A model generated the notes under the pieces. That model saw only the letters and a program-made list of their open reading frames with translations, made no database searches and was not told where the DNA came from. DNA of 60,986 nucleotides from CAZCCC01 sp964535715 (GTDB lineage: Bacteria > Patescibacteriota > Patescibacteriia > Buchananbacterales > UBA6539). Location of the stretch: assembly GCA_964535715.1 (NCBI GenBank), contig CAZHUO010000004.1:1-60986 (forward strand), given 5' to 3'. Each line of letters opens with the position of its first letter. The stretch's first letter is position 1. A program made the translations under genes and the position numbers. Below are positions 8,290 to 17,342 of the stretch, one piece after another.

Positions 8290-10650
8290 ATGGAGGACAA
8301 AAAACTTTTGTACATTACCGCGATCATTATTGTGGTAATTATGATAATTATAAGCGGAGTCGGCCTGTTTTTTTACATAAAAAATACTTCACAGCCGGAC
8401 ATTCCAAAATTACCTGAAACCAACACAAATACAAATGAAGGCACATTCCTTCCCGATTTTCCAACTTTACCGGTAAACCCCGATCAACCGATTAACGCCG
8501 ATAATATGCAACGCCTGCAAAAAGAAAAAGAATTTATATCATCATTTTGGAAAGCACCGGAGATTTCATACGCTGCCTCGCCGGCAAGCTACAAAATTCC
8601 CCTGGAAAAAATTAAAGAGCAAGTTTTAAATTATCAGGATTTTTCCAGAAAAATTAATATGGAGCCGATGCTGCCAAAGCTTTCACAAAACGGATTTATC
8701 ATTGTCAACAATGCGATTAATGAAAACGTCAACGACTGGGAAAACAGCTATCGCCTAATAAAGGAGAAAGAACTGCCGCTTTTTATCACTTCGGATTCCG
8801 TAGTCGGACTTTATCAGGACACCCTACAAATCTTATACAAAGAGATTGAGGAAGATATATTTTATGACTCGCTTTGGCATGTATTGCGTAATATGTACGA
8901 CATATCAAAAGAACGCTATGAGCCGCTGTTTAAAGAAAAAGGAATCGAATCAGATATAGCAACCGAGGCTGCCAGGCTTCAACTTTCCTATCTGACAGTC
9001 GCTTTAGAAATTTTAAGGCCAAAAGAAGATCAAATCAGAGAATCAATCGGATCCGACCAAAGATATTTTACTCCTTTAGAGTCATCAAATTATTCCTTGT
9101 CAATACCGCCATATATCAAAAATGAAATATACTCTGAGATAAAACTGATAAATTCAAGGACTAAAACCGCAGAATCAATAGTTTTTGGCTATGAAAAAAG
9201 CTATGAAATATATAATATTCCTGCTTACTACCAAACTTCGGAAAAATTAAAAAATTATTATTTGGCCGTCACTTGGCTTCATGATGTCTTATTTCCCCTT
9301 TGGAATAAAGGAAACGACTGCGCAAGCTGCATCTTTGATGAATATGACCATGCAATAAATTTTGTTGCATCGCTTTACATAAGCGATGATTTATCAAAAA
9401 ATCAAAATCTAAAAAACAGCTGGGCAAATATTTACAAATCAATTTCTTTTTTCAGCGGTTTGGAATCAAATTTAACATATATAAACTACAATAACTCAAT
9501 TAAAGAAATATTCGGCCAGGATTATGACCTAATAAAGCTTTTCAGCGCCGATTTTGAAACCATAAGGAAAAGAATTAGCTTGCTTCAGCAAAAAATAAGT
9601 TCTTACGGCTTTTCATCCGCATTAAGCGGAAGCAATAATACAAAAGAAGAAGCTGGACTTAGACTGGCCGGCTTAAGACTTTTAAGAAGGCACCTTTTTT
9701 TGGAAAAAGAGCTTTTTGACACTCTTTCCGGACAAGAAGTCGGACCATATTTGAATAAAGTTACAGATACAATGCCCAATCCATTTACTTCTTGTCAGAT
9801 AAAAAGAGCTTATTACCGCTGTGTTCCTATTGGTCTTGATATATTCAGCTCCTTAGACAGCAAGCTGGCAAACAAAATTATTCATGACGGGAATGACGAC
9901 CAATATTCGAATTACGAAAATATTTTAAACAGTTTTAAAAATGAATTAAATAAGTTCAACGATAATACATGGCACGAAAACGCGTATTTAAGCCTCCTTT
10001 TTTCCTTAAAAAATCTTGACGGCAATATTTTAAATTACCCTGGCTTTATGCAAAGCGAAAATTGGCTTAAAAAATCATTAAATACTAAACTCGGATCTTC
10101 GGTCGGTTTCCGTAAAGAAACAAATCTTGAAATAGTCGGCTTAAACGAAGATATCGGTTTTGATAAGTATTTTCCTTATGGATACATTGAACCGCAATTT
10201 GAATTTTATTCTCAGCTTCTCACAAATACTAATATGATAACTGACGGCTTTATTAATTTGCAAATAATTAATGATAAAAGCAAGCACTACAAGAGAATTT
10301 TAAACTTAAAGCGTGTGTTGGAAAGGATTATTGAAATTTCAAAAAAAGAGCTTGAGAATAAAGAATTGGCTTACGAAGACTATATTTTTATTAACAGCTT
10401 TTACCGAGAGATAAAAGGAGTGACCGGGGATGTAAAAAAAGAAAACCTTCAAAATCAGGCGAGTTTTATATATGAAGGCATAGAGGGTGAAAAAATGGGA
10501 ATGCATATTAGCGGTTTAAACCATATAATAGCAGTCTACCCTGATTCTTCCGGAAAGCTTTTTTTAGCAATCGGCCCGGTATATAATTATCGCGAAGGAA
10601 AAGGAAGTAGAAAAAATATTCCTTGGTGGGAAGCAGATATCAGACAATAA
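8290..10650 (+). CDS. DUF3160-type secreted/membrane-anchored protein
   Basis: A 786-residue protein with an N-terminal membrane anchor (about residues 5-29, YITAIIIVVIMIIISGVGLF), a Pro/Asn/Thr-rich linker (about 30-70), and a large helical domain outside the membrane. The segment LPLFITSDSVVGLYQDTLQILYKEIEEDIF matches my recollection of DUF3160 proteins (pattern LPxFITSDSxLHxY), which are common in Patescibacteria; the function is unknown. It interrupts the dTTP cluster and ends 6 bp before thyA, so it may be cotranscribed. A heptamer repeat sits right before the start. Confidence 0.7.
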   Translation: MEDKKLLYITAIIIVVIMIIISGVGLFFYIKNTSQPDIPKLPETNTNTNEGTFLPDFPTLPVNPDQPINADNMQRLQKEKEFISSFWKAPEISYAASPASYKIPLEKIKEQVLNYQDFSRKINMEPMLPKLSQNGFIIVNNAINENVNDWENSYRLIKEKELPLFITSDSVVGLYQDTLQILYKEIEEDIFYDSLWHVLRNMYDISKERYEPLFKEKGIESDIATEAARLQLSYLTVALEILRPKEDQIRESIGSDQRYFTPLESSNYSLSIPPYIKNEIYSEIKLINSRTKTAESIVFGYEKSYEIYNIPAYYQTSEKLKNYYLAVTWLHDVLFPLWNKGNDCASCIFDEYDHAINFVASLYISDDLSKNQNLKNSWANIYKSISFFSGLESNLTYINYNNSIKEIFGQDYDLIKLFSADFETIRKRISLLQQKISSYGFSSALSGSNNTKEEAGLRLAGLRLLRRHLFLEKELFDTLSGQEVGPYLNKVTDTMPNPFTSCQIKRAYYRCVPIGLDIFSSLDSKLANKIIHDGNDDQYSNYENILNSFKNELNKFNDNTWHENAYLSLLFSLKNLDGNILNYPGFMQSENWLKKSLNTKLGSSVGFRKETNLEIVGLNEDIGFDKYFPYGYIEPQFEFYSQLLTNTNMITDGFINLQIINDKSKHYKRILNLKRVLERIIEISKKELENKELAYEDYIFINSFYREIKGVTGDVKKENLQNQASFIYEGIEGEKMGMHISGLNHIIAVYPDSSGKLFLAIGPVYNYREGKGSRKNIPWWEADIRQ

Positions 10651-10656
10651 TTTTTT

Positions 10657-11529
10657 ATGAAAGCGTATTTAGATATTGTTCAAAAAATAATCAGAGAGGG
10701 ATCAAAAAAAGAAAATAGGACCGGAATCGATACGATTGCTATTGCCGGGGCTTTTTTTCAGCATGACATGAAAAACGGATTTCCCCTGCTCACCACTAAA
10801 AAAATACCTTACCGCTTGGTTTCTTCCGAACTTGAATTTTTTATCAAAGGAATTACCGACAAAAAATGGCTTCAAGACAGAAATAATCACATCTGGGATG
10901 AATGGTGCACGCCGCTTAAAATACCCTATGCCAACGATGAAAAAACTAAGGCCAGAATGCTTGCTGAAAGAGACTTGGGAACAATTTATGGCTGGGAATG
11001 GCGGCATTTCGGCGCTAAATACCAATCTTATGAAACTGATTATTCTGGACAAGGCATTGATCAGCTAAAAAATCTAGTTAATACCTTAAAAGAAGATCCA
11101 CAAAGCCGGCGGATGCTCGTTTTGGCATGGAATCCGCTTGATATTGAAAAAGCCGTACCGCCTTATTGCCATTATGGTTTTCAGGTAACCGTTACTGGCG
11201 GCCGCTTAAATCTTTTTTGGAACCAGCGTTCTGTTGATGTCGCTTTAGGTTTGCCTTTTAATATAGCAAGCTATGCCACTTTGCTTCATTTGCTTGCCAA
11301 AGAATCAGGATACCAAGAAGGTATTTTAACCGGTTTTTTAGCAGACACCCATATTTATGTAAACCACCTTGAAGGAATGAAAGAACAGCTTTCCCGAAAT
11401 CCAAATAAATATCCCCCTCCAAAAATTGAAACAAAAAATTTCAAGTCAATTTTTGACTGGCAGGCAACAGATACTGAATTAATTAATTACCAAAGCTATC
11501 CCGGAATTAAGTTTGAGATAGCAGTCTAG
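10657..11529 (+). CDS. thyA: Thymidylate synthase
   Basis: Methylates dUMP to dTMP with methylenetetrahydrofolate. The 290 residues carry all ThyA landmarks: the dUMP-phosphate arginine in NRTGIDT (Arg21), GIYGWEWRHFGA-type cofactor region, RRMLVLAWNP (Arg151-152), the catalytic cysteine in PPYCHYGFQV (Cys171), RSVDVALGLPFNIASYA, and HIYVNH. The usual PPCH is here PYCH, a small deviation beside the nucleophile. It follows the DUF3160 gene by 6 bp and precedes a folate reductase. Confidence 0.95.
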   Translation: MKAYLDIVQKIIREGSKKENRTGIDTIAIAGAFFQHDMKNGFPLLTTKKIPYRLVSSELEFFIKGITDKKWLQDRNNHIWDEWCTPLKIPYANDEKTKARMLAERDLGTIYGWEWRHFGAKYQSYETDYSGQGIDQLKNLVNTLKEDPQSRRMLVLAWNPLDIEKAVPPYCHYGFQVTVTGGRLNLFWNQRSVDVALGLPFNIASYATLLHLLAKESGYQEGILTGFLADTHIYVNHLEGMKEQLSRNPNKYPPPKIETKNFKSIFDWQATDTELINYQSYPGIKFEIAV

Positions 11530-11540
11530 TTATTCCCAAT

Positions 11541-11614
11541 ATTGTCACCCTGAACTCGTTTCAGGGTCTCATTAGTAAGTTTATGAGATTCCGAACCAAG
11601 TTCGGAATGACAAT
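11541..11614. repeat. Palindromic repeat between thyA and the folate reductase gene
   Basis: Arms at 11541-11572 and 11583-11614 are imperfect inverted copies starting attgtcaccctgaactcg and ending ttcggaatgacaat. This is the style of the widespread gtcattccgaa...tctcat dispersed palindromes; related pieces lie at 19944-19990, 21381-21414 and 51484-51527. Confidence 0.75.
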
Positions 11615-11625
11615 GATTAAAAAAT

Positions 11626-12144
11626 ATGAAACTCATCCTAATGATGGCAATGACCTTAGACGGAATCATTGCAAAAAATAAAAATCAAAATGCCGACTGG
11701 ACAACAAAGGCGGATAAGAAAGTTTTCATTGCCGAAACCAGAAAAGCCGGCGCCATTGTAATGGGCGACACGACTTTTGAAGCTATGGGCAGAAAATCCT
11801 TACCAGGCAGGCTAAATTTGATTTTAAGCTTAAACCCCGATAACTATGAAAATTTGGTTAAGCCGGGCGAGCTTGAATTTATGAAAGCAACGCCAGATGA
11901 GGTAGTTAAATATCTGGCAGACAGAAATTATGAATCAGCAATCCTTGGGGGCGGTGCTCGGACTAATTCATTTTTCCTAAAAGCCGGGCTGGTTGATGAA
12001 ATTTTAATTACGGTTGAACCGAAAATTTTCGGCGTTGGAATGAATTTTACCGAAGGGGAAGATTTAAATTTAAATTTGAAACTGATTGAATGCAAAGAAA
12101 TCGGTGATAATGCCGTGCAGCTTCGGTACAGAGTAATAAAATAA
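11626..12144 (+). CDS. folA: Dihydrofolate reductase family protein
   Basis: Probably regenerates tetrahydrofolate consumed by ThyA. The 172 residues follow the DHFR/RibD-C fold: MTLDGIIAKNKNQNADWT near the N-terminus, GAIVMGDTTFEAMG (about residues 44-57), LPGRLNLILS, AILGGGARTNSFF (NADPH-binding GGG), and LVDEILITVEPKIFG near the end. RibD C-terminal reductases share this pattern, so riboflavin reductase is an alternative; its place next to thyA favours DHFR. Confidence 0.8.
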   Translation: MKLILMMAMTLDGIIAKNKNQNADWTTKADKKVFIAETRKAGAIVMGDTTFEAMGRKSLPGRLNLILSLNPDNYENLVKPGELEFMKATPDEVVKYLADRNYESAILGGGARTNSFFLKAGLVDEILITVEPKIFGVGMNFTEGEDLNLNLKLIECKEIGDNAVQLRYRVIK

Positions 12145-12188
12145 GAAATTAAGAAATTGTTCAATTGTTTAATTGTTTATCGTTTTTT

Positions 12189-12788
12189 ATGAACATCTTG
12201 GGAAAACTAATTGTTATTTACGGTTCGAATAACCTGGGTAAAACCACCCAGGCTAAATTGTTAGTGAAAAAATTAAACCAAGAAAATTTAAAAACTGAAT
12301 ACTTAAAATATCCAATCTATGACTCTGAACCGACCGGACCGCGGATCAACCAGATTCTGCGCGGTGGGCAAACTCAGCAAATATCCGAATTAGAATTGCA
12401 GCAGCTTTATGCCCAAAATCGCCTTGACTATGAATTTAATCTAAAAGATAAATTAAACCAGGGCATCAATGTCGTTGCTGAAGATTATATTGGTACCGGT
12501 TTAGCTTGGGGCGTAACCAAAGGTGCACCGCTTGCAGAACTAGAAAAACAAAATCAAGAATTAATAAGGGAAGATATGGCTATTCTTTTGGATGGCGAAA
12601 GATTTTTAGATGGTAAAGAAAAAAACCATCTGCATGAGCAAAGCGATGAATGGATGACAAAGAACCGCCAGATTCACTTGGATTTAGCAAAAAAATATGG
12701 CTGGCAAATTATTAATGCAAACCAGTCAAAAGAAGATGTCGCCGATAAAATCTGGCAAAAAATTAAGCCGATGTTGACGGACAAATAG
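12189..12788 (+). CDS. tmk: Thymidylate (dTMP) kinase-like protein
   Basis: Expected to phosphorylate dTMP to dTDP. I start at MNILGKLIVIYGS (12189); the in-frame start at 12165 adds only an AT-repeat translation. The 199 residues contain the P-loop GSNNLGKTTQ, YLKYPIYDSEPTG (P-loop-distal substrate region) and NVVAEDYIGTGLAWG, where the usual DRY motif is replaced by EDY. That missing arginine is unusual and leaves the exact substrate open. It closes the dTTP cluster. Confidence 0.82.
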   Translation: MNILGKLIVIYGSNNLGKTTQAKLLVKKLNQENLKTEYLKYPIYDSEPTGPRINQILRGGQTQQISELELQQLYAQNRLDYEFNLKDKLNQGINVVAEDYIGTGLAWGVTKGAPLAELEKQNQELIREDMAILLDGERFLDGKEKNHLHEQSDEWMTKNRQIHLDLAKKYGWQIINANQSKEDVADKIWQKIKPMLTDK

Positions 12789-12802
12789 TTTGATGCTAAT
12801 AT
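12774..12802 (+). promoter_or_regulatory. Promoter candidate for gatB
   Basis: TTGACG (12774-12779), a 17-bp spacer and TAATAT (12797-12802) overlap the last codons of tmk and imply a leader of about 140 nt before gatB. Confidence 0.45.
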
Positions 12803-12927
12803 CATTATCTAAATAAAATTTTTTTAAAAACGAAGCCAAGGTGGACAAAAATGAAGCTGGGTTTGAAAAGATTATCAGTTAAAGCCGTAAAAAATGACAC
12901 CGGACACTGACATTAGCATCGCTTTTT
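12792..12927 (+). other. Structured intergenic segment between tmk and gatB
   Basis: gatgctaat (12792-12800) and attagcatc (12912-12920) are perfect complements 111 nt apart, extended to 11 of 12 pairs, and the right arm is followed by gcttttttat. The pair could be the closing stem of a structured RNA or an intrinsic terminator with a very long loop. No ORF lies inside. Confidence 0.4.
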
Positions 12928-12951
12928 TATCATAATTAATATAAATTTATT

Positions 12952-14487
12952 ATGAAATTAACCCCAATAATTGGTCTAGAAATACATGTCCAGCTGAAAA
13001 CAAAATCAAAAATGTTTTGCGGTTGCGATAATTGTGGCGAAGAAAAACCAGCTAATACAACCGTCTGTCCGGTCTGTATGGGTCACCCCGGTGTTCTACC
13101 GGTAATAAACCGCCAAGCAATTGAATGGTCGGTAATGTCGGCTTTGGCTATCAAATGCCAAATACCAAAAATTTCCAAGTTTGACCGAAAAAGCTATTTT
13201 TATCCCGATTTGCCCAAAGCATACCAGATTTCCCAATACGACAAGCCGATTGGGCAAAAAGGATTTTTAATAATCGATACGCCGACTGGCCGGCGCCGGA
13301 TCGGCATTACTCGCCTTCACCTCGAAGAAGATGCGGCAAAAAATTTCCATTCAGCCGATGGTAAAAATACATTAGTTGATTACAATCGCTCAAGCACTCC
13401 TTTAATGGAAATTGTAACCGAACCCGACATTAGAACTCCCCAGGAGGCAAAAATATTCATGCAGGAGTTAAGGTTAATAATGCGCTATTTGGGAGTTTCA
13501 GAAGCCGATATGGAGAAAGGCCATCTGCGCTGCGATGCCAATATTTCAATGACTGATCAGCCGGCGGAAGCGGTTGATATTAAAAAGCTTAACCCAAAAA
13601 CAGAGATTAAGAATATTAATTCTTTCCGCTCGGTTGAGAAAGCGTTGGAATATGAAATCAAGCGCCAAACCGAGCTTTGGAAAGATGGTAATTTGCCAAA
13701 AACACAAAGCACCCGGGGCTGGAATGAGAACAAAGGAATAACCGAGGATCAAAGGACAAAAGAAGAAGCATCTGACTACCGTTATTTCCCCGATCCCGAC
13801 TTGCCGCCTTTAAATTTCACCCGTAATGCCCCAAACGGTTTTGATGTTGAAGCGATTAAAAACAGCTTAATTGAATTGCCCCAGGCAAAAAGGCAGCGGT
13901 TCAAGAATGAATATGAGCTAAGCGCAGAAAATGCAAAAACTTTGGCTGACGATAAAAACATGGCTGAATTTTTTGAAAAAACAATATCAGAGCTTCGGGC
14001 TTGGCTTATCTCGCTTGGAGAAATAGAAGGAACAAATGAAGAAATTTGGCAGAAAGGCAAGGGAAAATTAACTAAACTTACTGCCAACTGGCTTACAAAC
14101 AAATTATTGGCAATAATTTATAAAGACGGAAAAGACCTAGTTGAAATAGTAAATATAACCGCGGAAAATTTTGCTGAATTTATTACAATAATCTACCAAA
14201 ATAAAATAAATTCTTCAATTGCACAAAAAATCTTAGAAAAAATGTACCAAACCGGCAAGGATCCTTCAGACATTATGAGTGAAGAAGATTTAAGTGAAGG
14301 CACAAACGCTCAAGATTTAGAAAATATTACTGATCAGATAATAAAAAACAATCACAAACAGGTTGAACAATACAAGTCAGGAAAAGAAACTGTTATTCAA
14401 TTTTTTATCGGCCAAATAATGAAAGAAACAAAAGGCAAGGCCAACCCAAAAGAGGTCAAAGATATTTTAATTTATAAATTAAAATAA
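12952..14487 (+). CDS. gatB: Asp-tRNA(Asn)/Glu-tRNA(Gln) amidotransferase subunit B
   Basis: Kinase/transamidation subunit of GatCAB, which converts Glu-tRNA(Gln) and Asp-tRNA(Asn) to the amidated forms. The 511 residues start with IIGLEIHVQLKTKSKMFCGC and hold the zinc site CGCDNC...CPVCMGHPG, the GatB signature YNRSSTPLMEIVTEPDI, and DYRYFPDPDLPPL. The C-terminal YqeY-like tRNA-binding domain ends in KETKGKANPKEVKDIL. Length is slightly above the usual 475-480 because of a lysine-rich insert near residues 360-385. gatA and gatC are not in the window. Confidence 0.95.
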   Translation: MKLTPIIGLEIHVQLKTKSKMFCGCDNCGEEKPANTTVCPVCMGHPGVLPVINRQAIEWSVMSALAIKCQIPKISKFDRKSYFYPDLPKAYQISQYDKPIGQKGFLIIDTPTGRRRIGITRLHLEEDAAKNFHSADGKNTLVDYNRSSTPLMEIVTEPDIRTPQEAKIFMQELRLIMRYLGVSEADMEKGHLRCDANISMTDQPAEAVDIKKLNPKTEIKNINSFRSVEKALEYEIKRQTELWKDGNLPKTQSTRGWNENKGITEDQRTKEEASDYRYFPDPDLPPLNFTRNAPNGFDVEAIKNSLIELPQAKRQRFKNEYELSAENAKTLADDKNMAEFFEKTISELRAWLISLGEIEGTNEEIWQKGKGKLTKLTANWLTNKLLAIIYKDGKDLVEIVNITAENFAEFITIIYQNKINSSIAQKILEKMYQTGKDPSDIMSEEDLSEGTNAQDLENITDQIIKNNHKQVEQYKSGKETVIQFFIGQIMKETKGKANPKEVKDILIYKLK

Positions 14488-14488
14488 T

Positions 14489-14803
14489 ATGGATAAATTA
14501 ATGTCAAGACATGTTGAAAGACAATTTAACAAAGAAGCATCACAATCAAATAAAAGTGAAAAAGATCAGATAAGAAAGGAGATAGAAAAAAATCTATTAT
14601 CAGCAATACAAACGCTTGAAGACTTCAAGCATGGCGATGCAAATGTCTGGAGTTTGCCGACTGGATCAGAATTTAAGAGATATGCCGATGCAGCAAGAAC
14701 TTTTATTAAGGCTGACGAATTGGGTATAAATGAGGCGGTAACAAGAGAAGAACTGCTAAGGCCGGCAAATGAGATATTGAATGCCGAAAATACAATGAGC
14801 TAA
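14489..14803 (+). CDS. Hypothetical protein
   Basis: A 104-residue, highly charged helical protein starting one base after the gatB stop codon, so it is probably translationally coupled. No motif or transmembrane segment is visible. Function unknown. Confidence 0.6.
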   Translation: MDKLMSRHVERQFNKEASQSNKSEKDQIRKEIEKNLLSAIQTLEDFKHGDANVWSLPTGSEFKRYADAARTFIKADELGINEAVTREELLRPANEILNAENTMS

Positions 14804-14847
14804 AATTACAAAAAATTTCGAAGAAAATCGAAATATTTTATTTCAAT

Positions 14848-17031
14848 TTAATTTTTAGCTAAAAAATCAGAAATGATTTTTTTTATTTTAGAAAAATTAT
14901 TTTCCCAAATTATTTCCTTATTACGCTTAAACCAGGTTATTTGGCGCTTGGCAAAATCTTTTATTGCCCGGCTTAAAAATATAAGCAATTTTTCCTTGCT
15001 GATTTTTTGTTTCAAATATTTTGAAACAAAGCGATATTCCAAACCAAATTCATCAAGCCTTTTATAGCTTAATCCCCTCTTTTTCAAATCTTTTATTTCA
15101 TCAATCATACCCTCATTAAATATCCGATGTTCCAGGCGCCTGTCAATTCTTCGGTGTAAAACATTTTTTGGATAAGTAACGCCGATTTGCAAAAAATCGT
15201 ATGGCGGCTTTAAATTAGCCGGCCGCTGCGACTTAGGTATTCCGGTCTCGTAATAAATTTCCAAAGCCCGCTGAACTCTCCGCCGGTTATTTTTGTCGAC
15301 TACTGAATAAGTTTTAAAATCAATAACCTTTAACCTTGTCAATAACTGTTTTAAAGTTAGCCTGTCAAGTTTTTTTCTGATTCTTGATTCATGATTCTTA
15401 ATTCTTGATTCTTGCAAATTGTAGCCATCAACTAATGCGGAAATATACAAGCCGGTGCCGCCGCAGACAATCGGCAGCTTGCCCCGCTTCAAAATATCTT
15501 CGATTGCCAAAATCGCCTGCTTTTGCCATTTTGCCATCGTAAATTGCTCTTTAGGATCAGCCACATCTATAAGATGATAAGGAATTCCATCAGATTTAAC
15601 TTTTAACTTTTGACTTTTGAGATTTATTTCATACTCAGCCAGATCCTTGCCAGTTCCTATATCCATTCCCTGATAAACTTGCCGCGAATCAGCCGAAATT
15701 ATTTCGCCATTGAATTTTTTGGCCAGCTTGACTGCAATCTTAGTTTTACCCGAAGCGGTAGTCCCTAAAACGACTAAAACTTTAGGCAACTCGCCGCTTA
15801 AACCCCATTCATAACAACCTATCACTTTAACCAAAATAATTTTGCCGGTGTAATCAGCTCCTGATTTAAATTTTATATTTTTGAAATTATAAGTTTTTCC
15901 AAAACAATAACCGTTTTTGCATTTATCAACCAGCACTTCAATTGTTTTACCAACCAGCCGCTTATTTTTTTGCAGTGCGGTCTTTTTTAATATGTCCGTC
16001 AAAATCCTTTCGCGGTTTCTTTTTTCTTCCTTTGAAACGTTATTAGAGAACTTTGCCGAAGCTGTACCTATTCGGGGCGAATATTGGGCGATATAGGCCA
16101 TGTCAAATTTTACCTCTTTGAAAAGTTTCGCTGTATTTAAAAATTGCTTTTTTGTCTCTCCCGGAAAGCCAACAATAATATCAGTTGATACTGTAATTTC
16201 GGCAATAACTTTTCTGACTTTTTCAACTAATTTTATGTAATGTCGTACGGTATAATGCCGGTTCATAAGGCGCAATATTTCATCATCTCCCGATTGAACC
16301 GGCAAATGAAGGTACGGTATCAAATGTTTTGCCAAAGCCATTTCTGCTATAAGACTGTCTGACATATCTTTTGGATGGCTGGTAGCAAAAGAAAGCCAGT
16401 AATTTCCCGGGATACTATCAACCATATTCAATAATTTTGGAAAGTCAATATTTTGGTCTTTGTAGCTGTTTACATTTTGTCCTGATAAAATTATTTCTTT
16501 GTAGTCTTTTAAGACAAGTTCGCGACATTCTTTTAAAATATCAGAAGCTTTTCTAGAAACTTCCCTCCCGCGAGTATAAGGGACAACGCAATACGAGCAA
16601 AAATTGTTGCAGCCGGTCATTATCGGAACATAGGCTTGAAATTTTGATTGGTAGCTTGGGTGAATTTTGAAATAATTATCAGCTTTTAGCTGATAGCTTT
16701 TAGCTTTTAGAAGTTTCGGTAGAGTAGCTAAGTCCTTAATATCAAAAATAATGTCAAAAATTTGATTCATTTTAGATAAATCTGATTTTAAAACACAGCC
16801 GGATAAAACCGTAATTAAAGGCCGGCTTTTTTTGATTTGTTGAAATTTTTGTTTCAGGCCGAAAATCCGGTCAATTGCCGACTGGCGAACCGAACAGGCC
16901 AAAACAATAATTAAATCAGCCTCAGATTGATTTGAGGTTTTTTCATAATTTAAATTTTTTAAAACTGCCTGGATTTTTTCGGAATCGGACTGATTAAATT
17001 GACAGCCAAAAACAATTGAGTAATATTTCAT
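14848..17031 (-). CDS. miaB-miaA: MiaB-MiaA fusion: tRNA ms2i6A37 methylthiotransferase / dimethylallyltransferase
   Basis: One 727-residue frame joins two consecutive enzymes of tRNA A37 modification. Residues 1-110 are the UPF0004 domain with the three cluster cysteines (Cys10, Cys46, Cys79). Residues 135-350 are a radical SAM domain with CNNFCSYC (Cys141, Cys145, Cys148). About 355-413 is TRAM-like. From about 416 the MiaA domain starts: Walker A GTTASGKT (423-430), SADSRQVYQGMDIGTGKD, the GGTGLY motif and the KRNK-type tail. MiaA adds the dimethylallyl group, MiaB then methylthiolates it. In-frame heptamer arrays interrupt the gene at three places (16681-16708, 15594-15621, 15378-15414), all in loop regions. 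Confidence 0.93.
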   Translation of the reverse strand: MKYYSIVFGCQFNQSDSEKIQAVLKNLNYEKTSNQSEADLIIVLACSVRQSAIDRIFGLKQKFQQIKKSRPLITVLSGCVLKSDLSKMNQIFDIIFDIKDLATLPKLLKAKSYQLKADNYFKIHPSYQSKFQAYVPIMTGCNNFCSYCVVPYTRGREVSRKASDILKECRELVLKDYKEIILSGQNVNSYKDQNIDFPKLLNMVDSIPGNYWLSFATSHPKDMSDSLIAEMALAKHLIPYLHLPVQSGDDEILRLMNRHYTVRHYIKLVEKVRKVIAEITVSTDIIVGFPGETKKQFLNTAKLFKEVKFDMAYIAQYSPRIGTASAKFSNNVSKEEKRNRERILTDILKKTALQKNKRLVGKTIEVLVDKCKNGYCFGKTYNFKNIKFKSGADYTGKIILVKVIGCYEWGLSGELPKVLVVLGTTASGKTKIAVKLAKKFNGEIISADSRQVYQGMDIGTGKDLAEYEINLKSQKLKVKSDGIPYHLIDVADPKEQFTMAKWQKQAILAIEDILKRGKLPIVCGGTGLYISALVDGYNLQESRIKNHESRIRKKLDRLTLKQLLTRLKVIDFKTYSVVDKNNRRRVQRALEIYYETGIPKSQRPANLKPPYDFLQIGVTYPKNVLHRRIDRRLEHRIFNEGMIDEIKDLKKRGLSYKRLDEFGLEYRFVSKYLKQKISKEKLLIFLSRAIKDFAKRQITWFKRNKEIIWENNFSKIKKIISDFLAKN
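15378..15414. repeat. Coding heptamer array in the MiaA domain
   Basis: Five near-exact copies of tgattct. On the coding strand they encode the basic stretch ESRIKNHESRIRKK within the MiaA domain. A change of one unit would shift the reading frame. Confidence 0.85.
15594..15621. repeat. Coding heptamer array in the MiaA domain
   Basis: Four copies of a ttttaac/ttttgac-type 7-mer, encoding NLKSQKLKVKSD between the EYE and HLIDVADP segments of MiaA. Confidence 0.8.
16681..16708. repeat. Coding heptamer array in the MiaB domain
   Basis: Four copies of agctttt (one as agctgat), encoding LLKAKSYQLKAD between the UPF0004 and radical SAM domains. Confidence 0.8.
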
Positions 17032-17079
17032 AATAATTTTAAAATATCAGAAATAGTAAATTTTTTCAAGGATATTTAC

Positions 17080-17108
17080 TTGACTAAACTTGCTATTTGG
17101 CTTAATAT
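17080..17108 (+). promoter_or_regulatory. Promoter of the small-protein operon
   Basis: TTGACT (17080-17085), a 17-bp spacer and TAATAT (17103-17108) lie about 60 bp before the first small ORF. Confidence 0.55.
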
Positions 17109-17171
17109 AAGCTAAATGTGCCTTTGCCCTTTAAAATATAGTACCCCCACCAAACAATAAAGGATCAACCG

Positions 17172-17300
17172 ATGGATAAAAAATTCCATAAAAAACAAAG
17201 AAATGACGGACTGGATAGCCTGATAAAAAAAATTCTGGTTATCTTTTCAATAGTTCTGATGGCTATAATGATATTTTATTTTGTTAAAAGCTGGTTTTAG
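17172..17300 (+). CDS. Small single-pass membrane protein
   Basis: A 42-residue ORF: a basic N-terminus (MDKKFHKKQRND) then one membrane helix (about residues 17-39, ILVIFSIVLMAIMIFYFV). A Shine-Dalgarno-like aaagga lies about 8 bases upstream. It is first of three genes with strong ribosome binding sites. Function unknown. Confidence 0.6.
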   Translation: MDKKFHKKQRNDGLDSLIKKILVIFSIVLMAIMIFYFVKSWF

Positions 17301-17342
17301 GACTTTTTGCATAAAATAAAAATCAAACTGAAAGGAGAGCTG

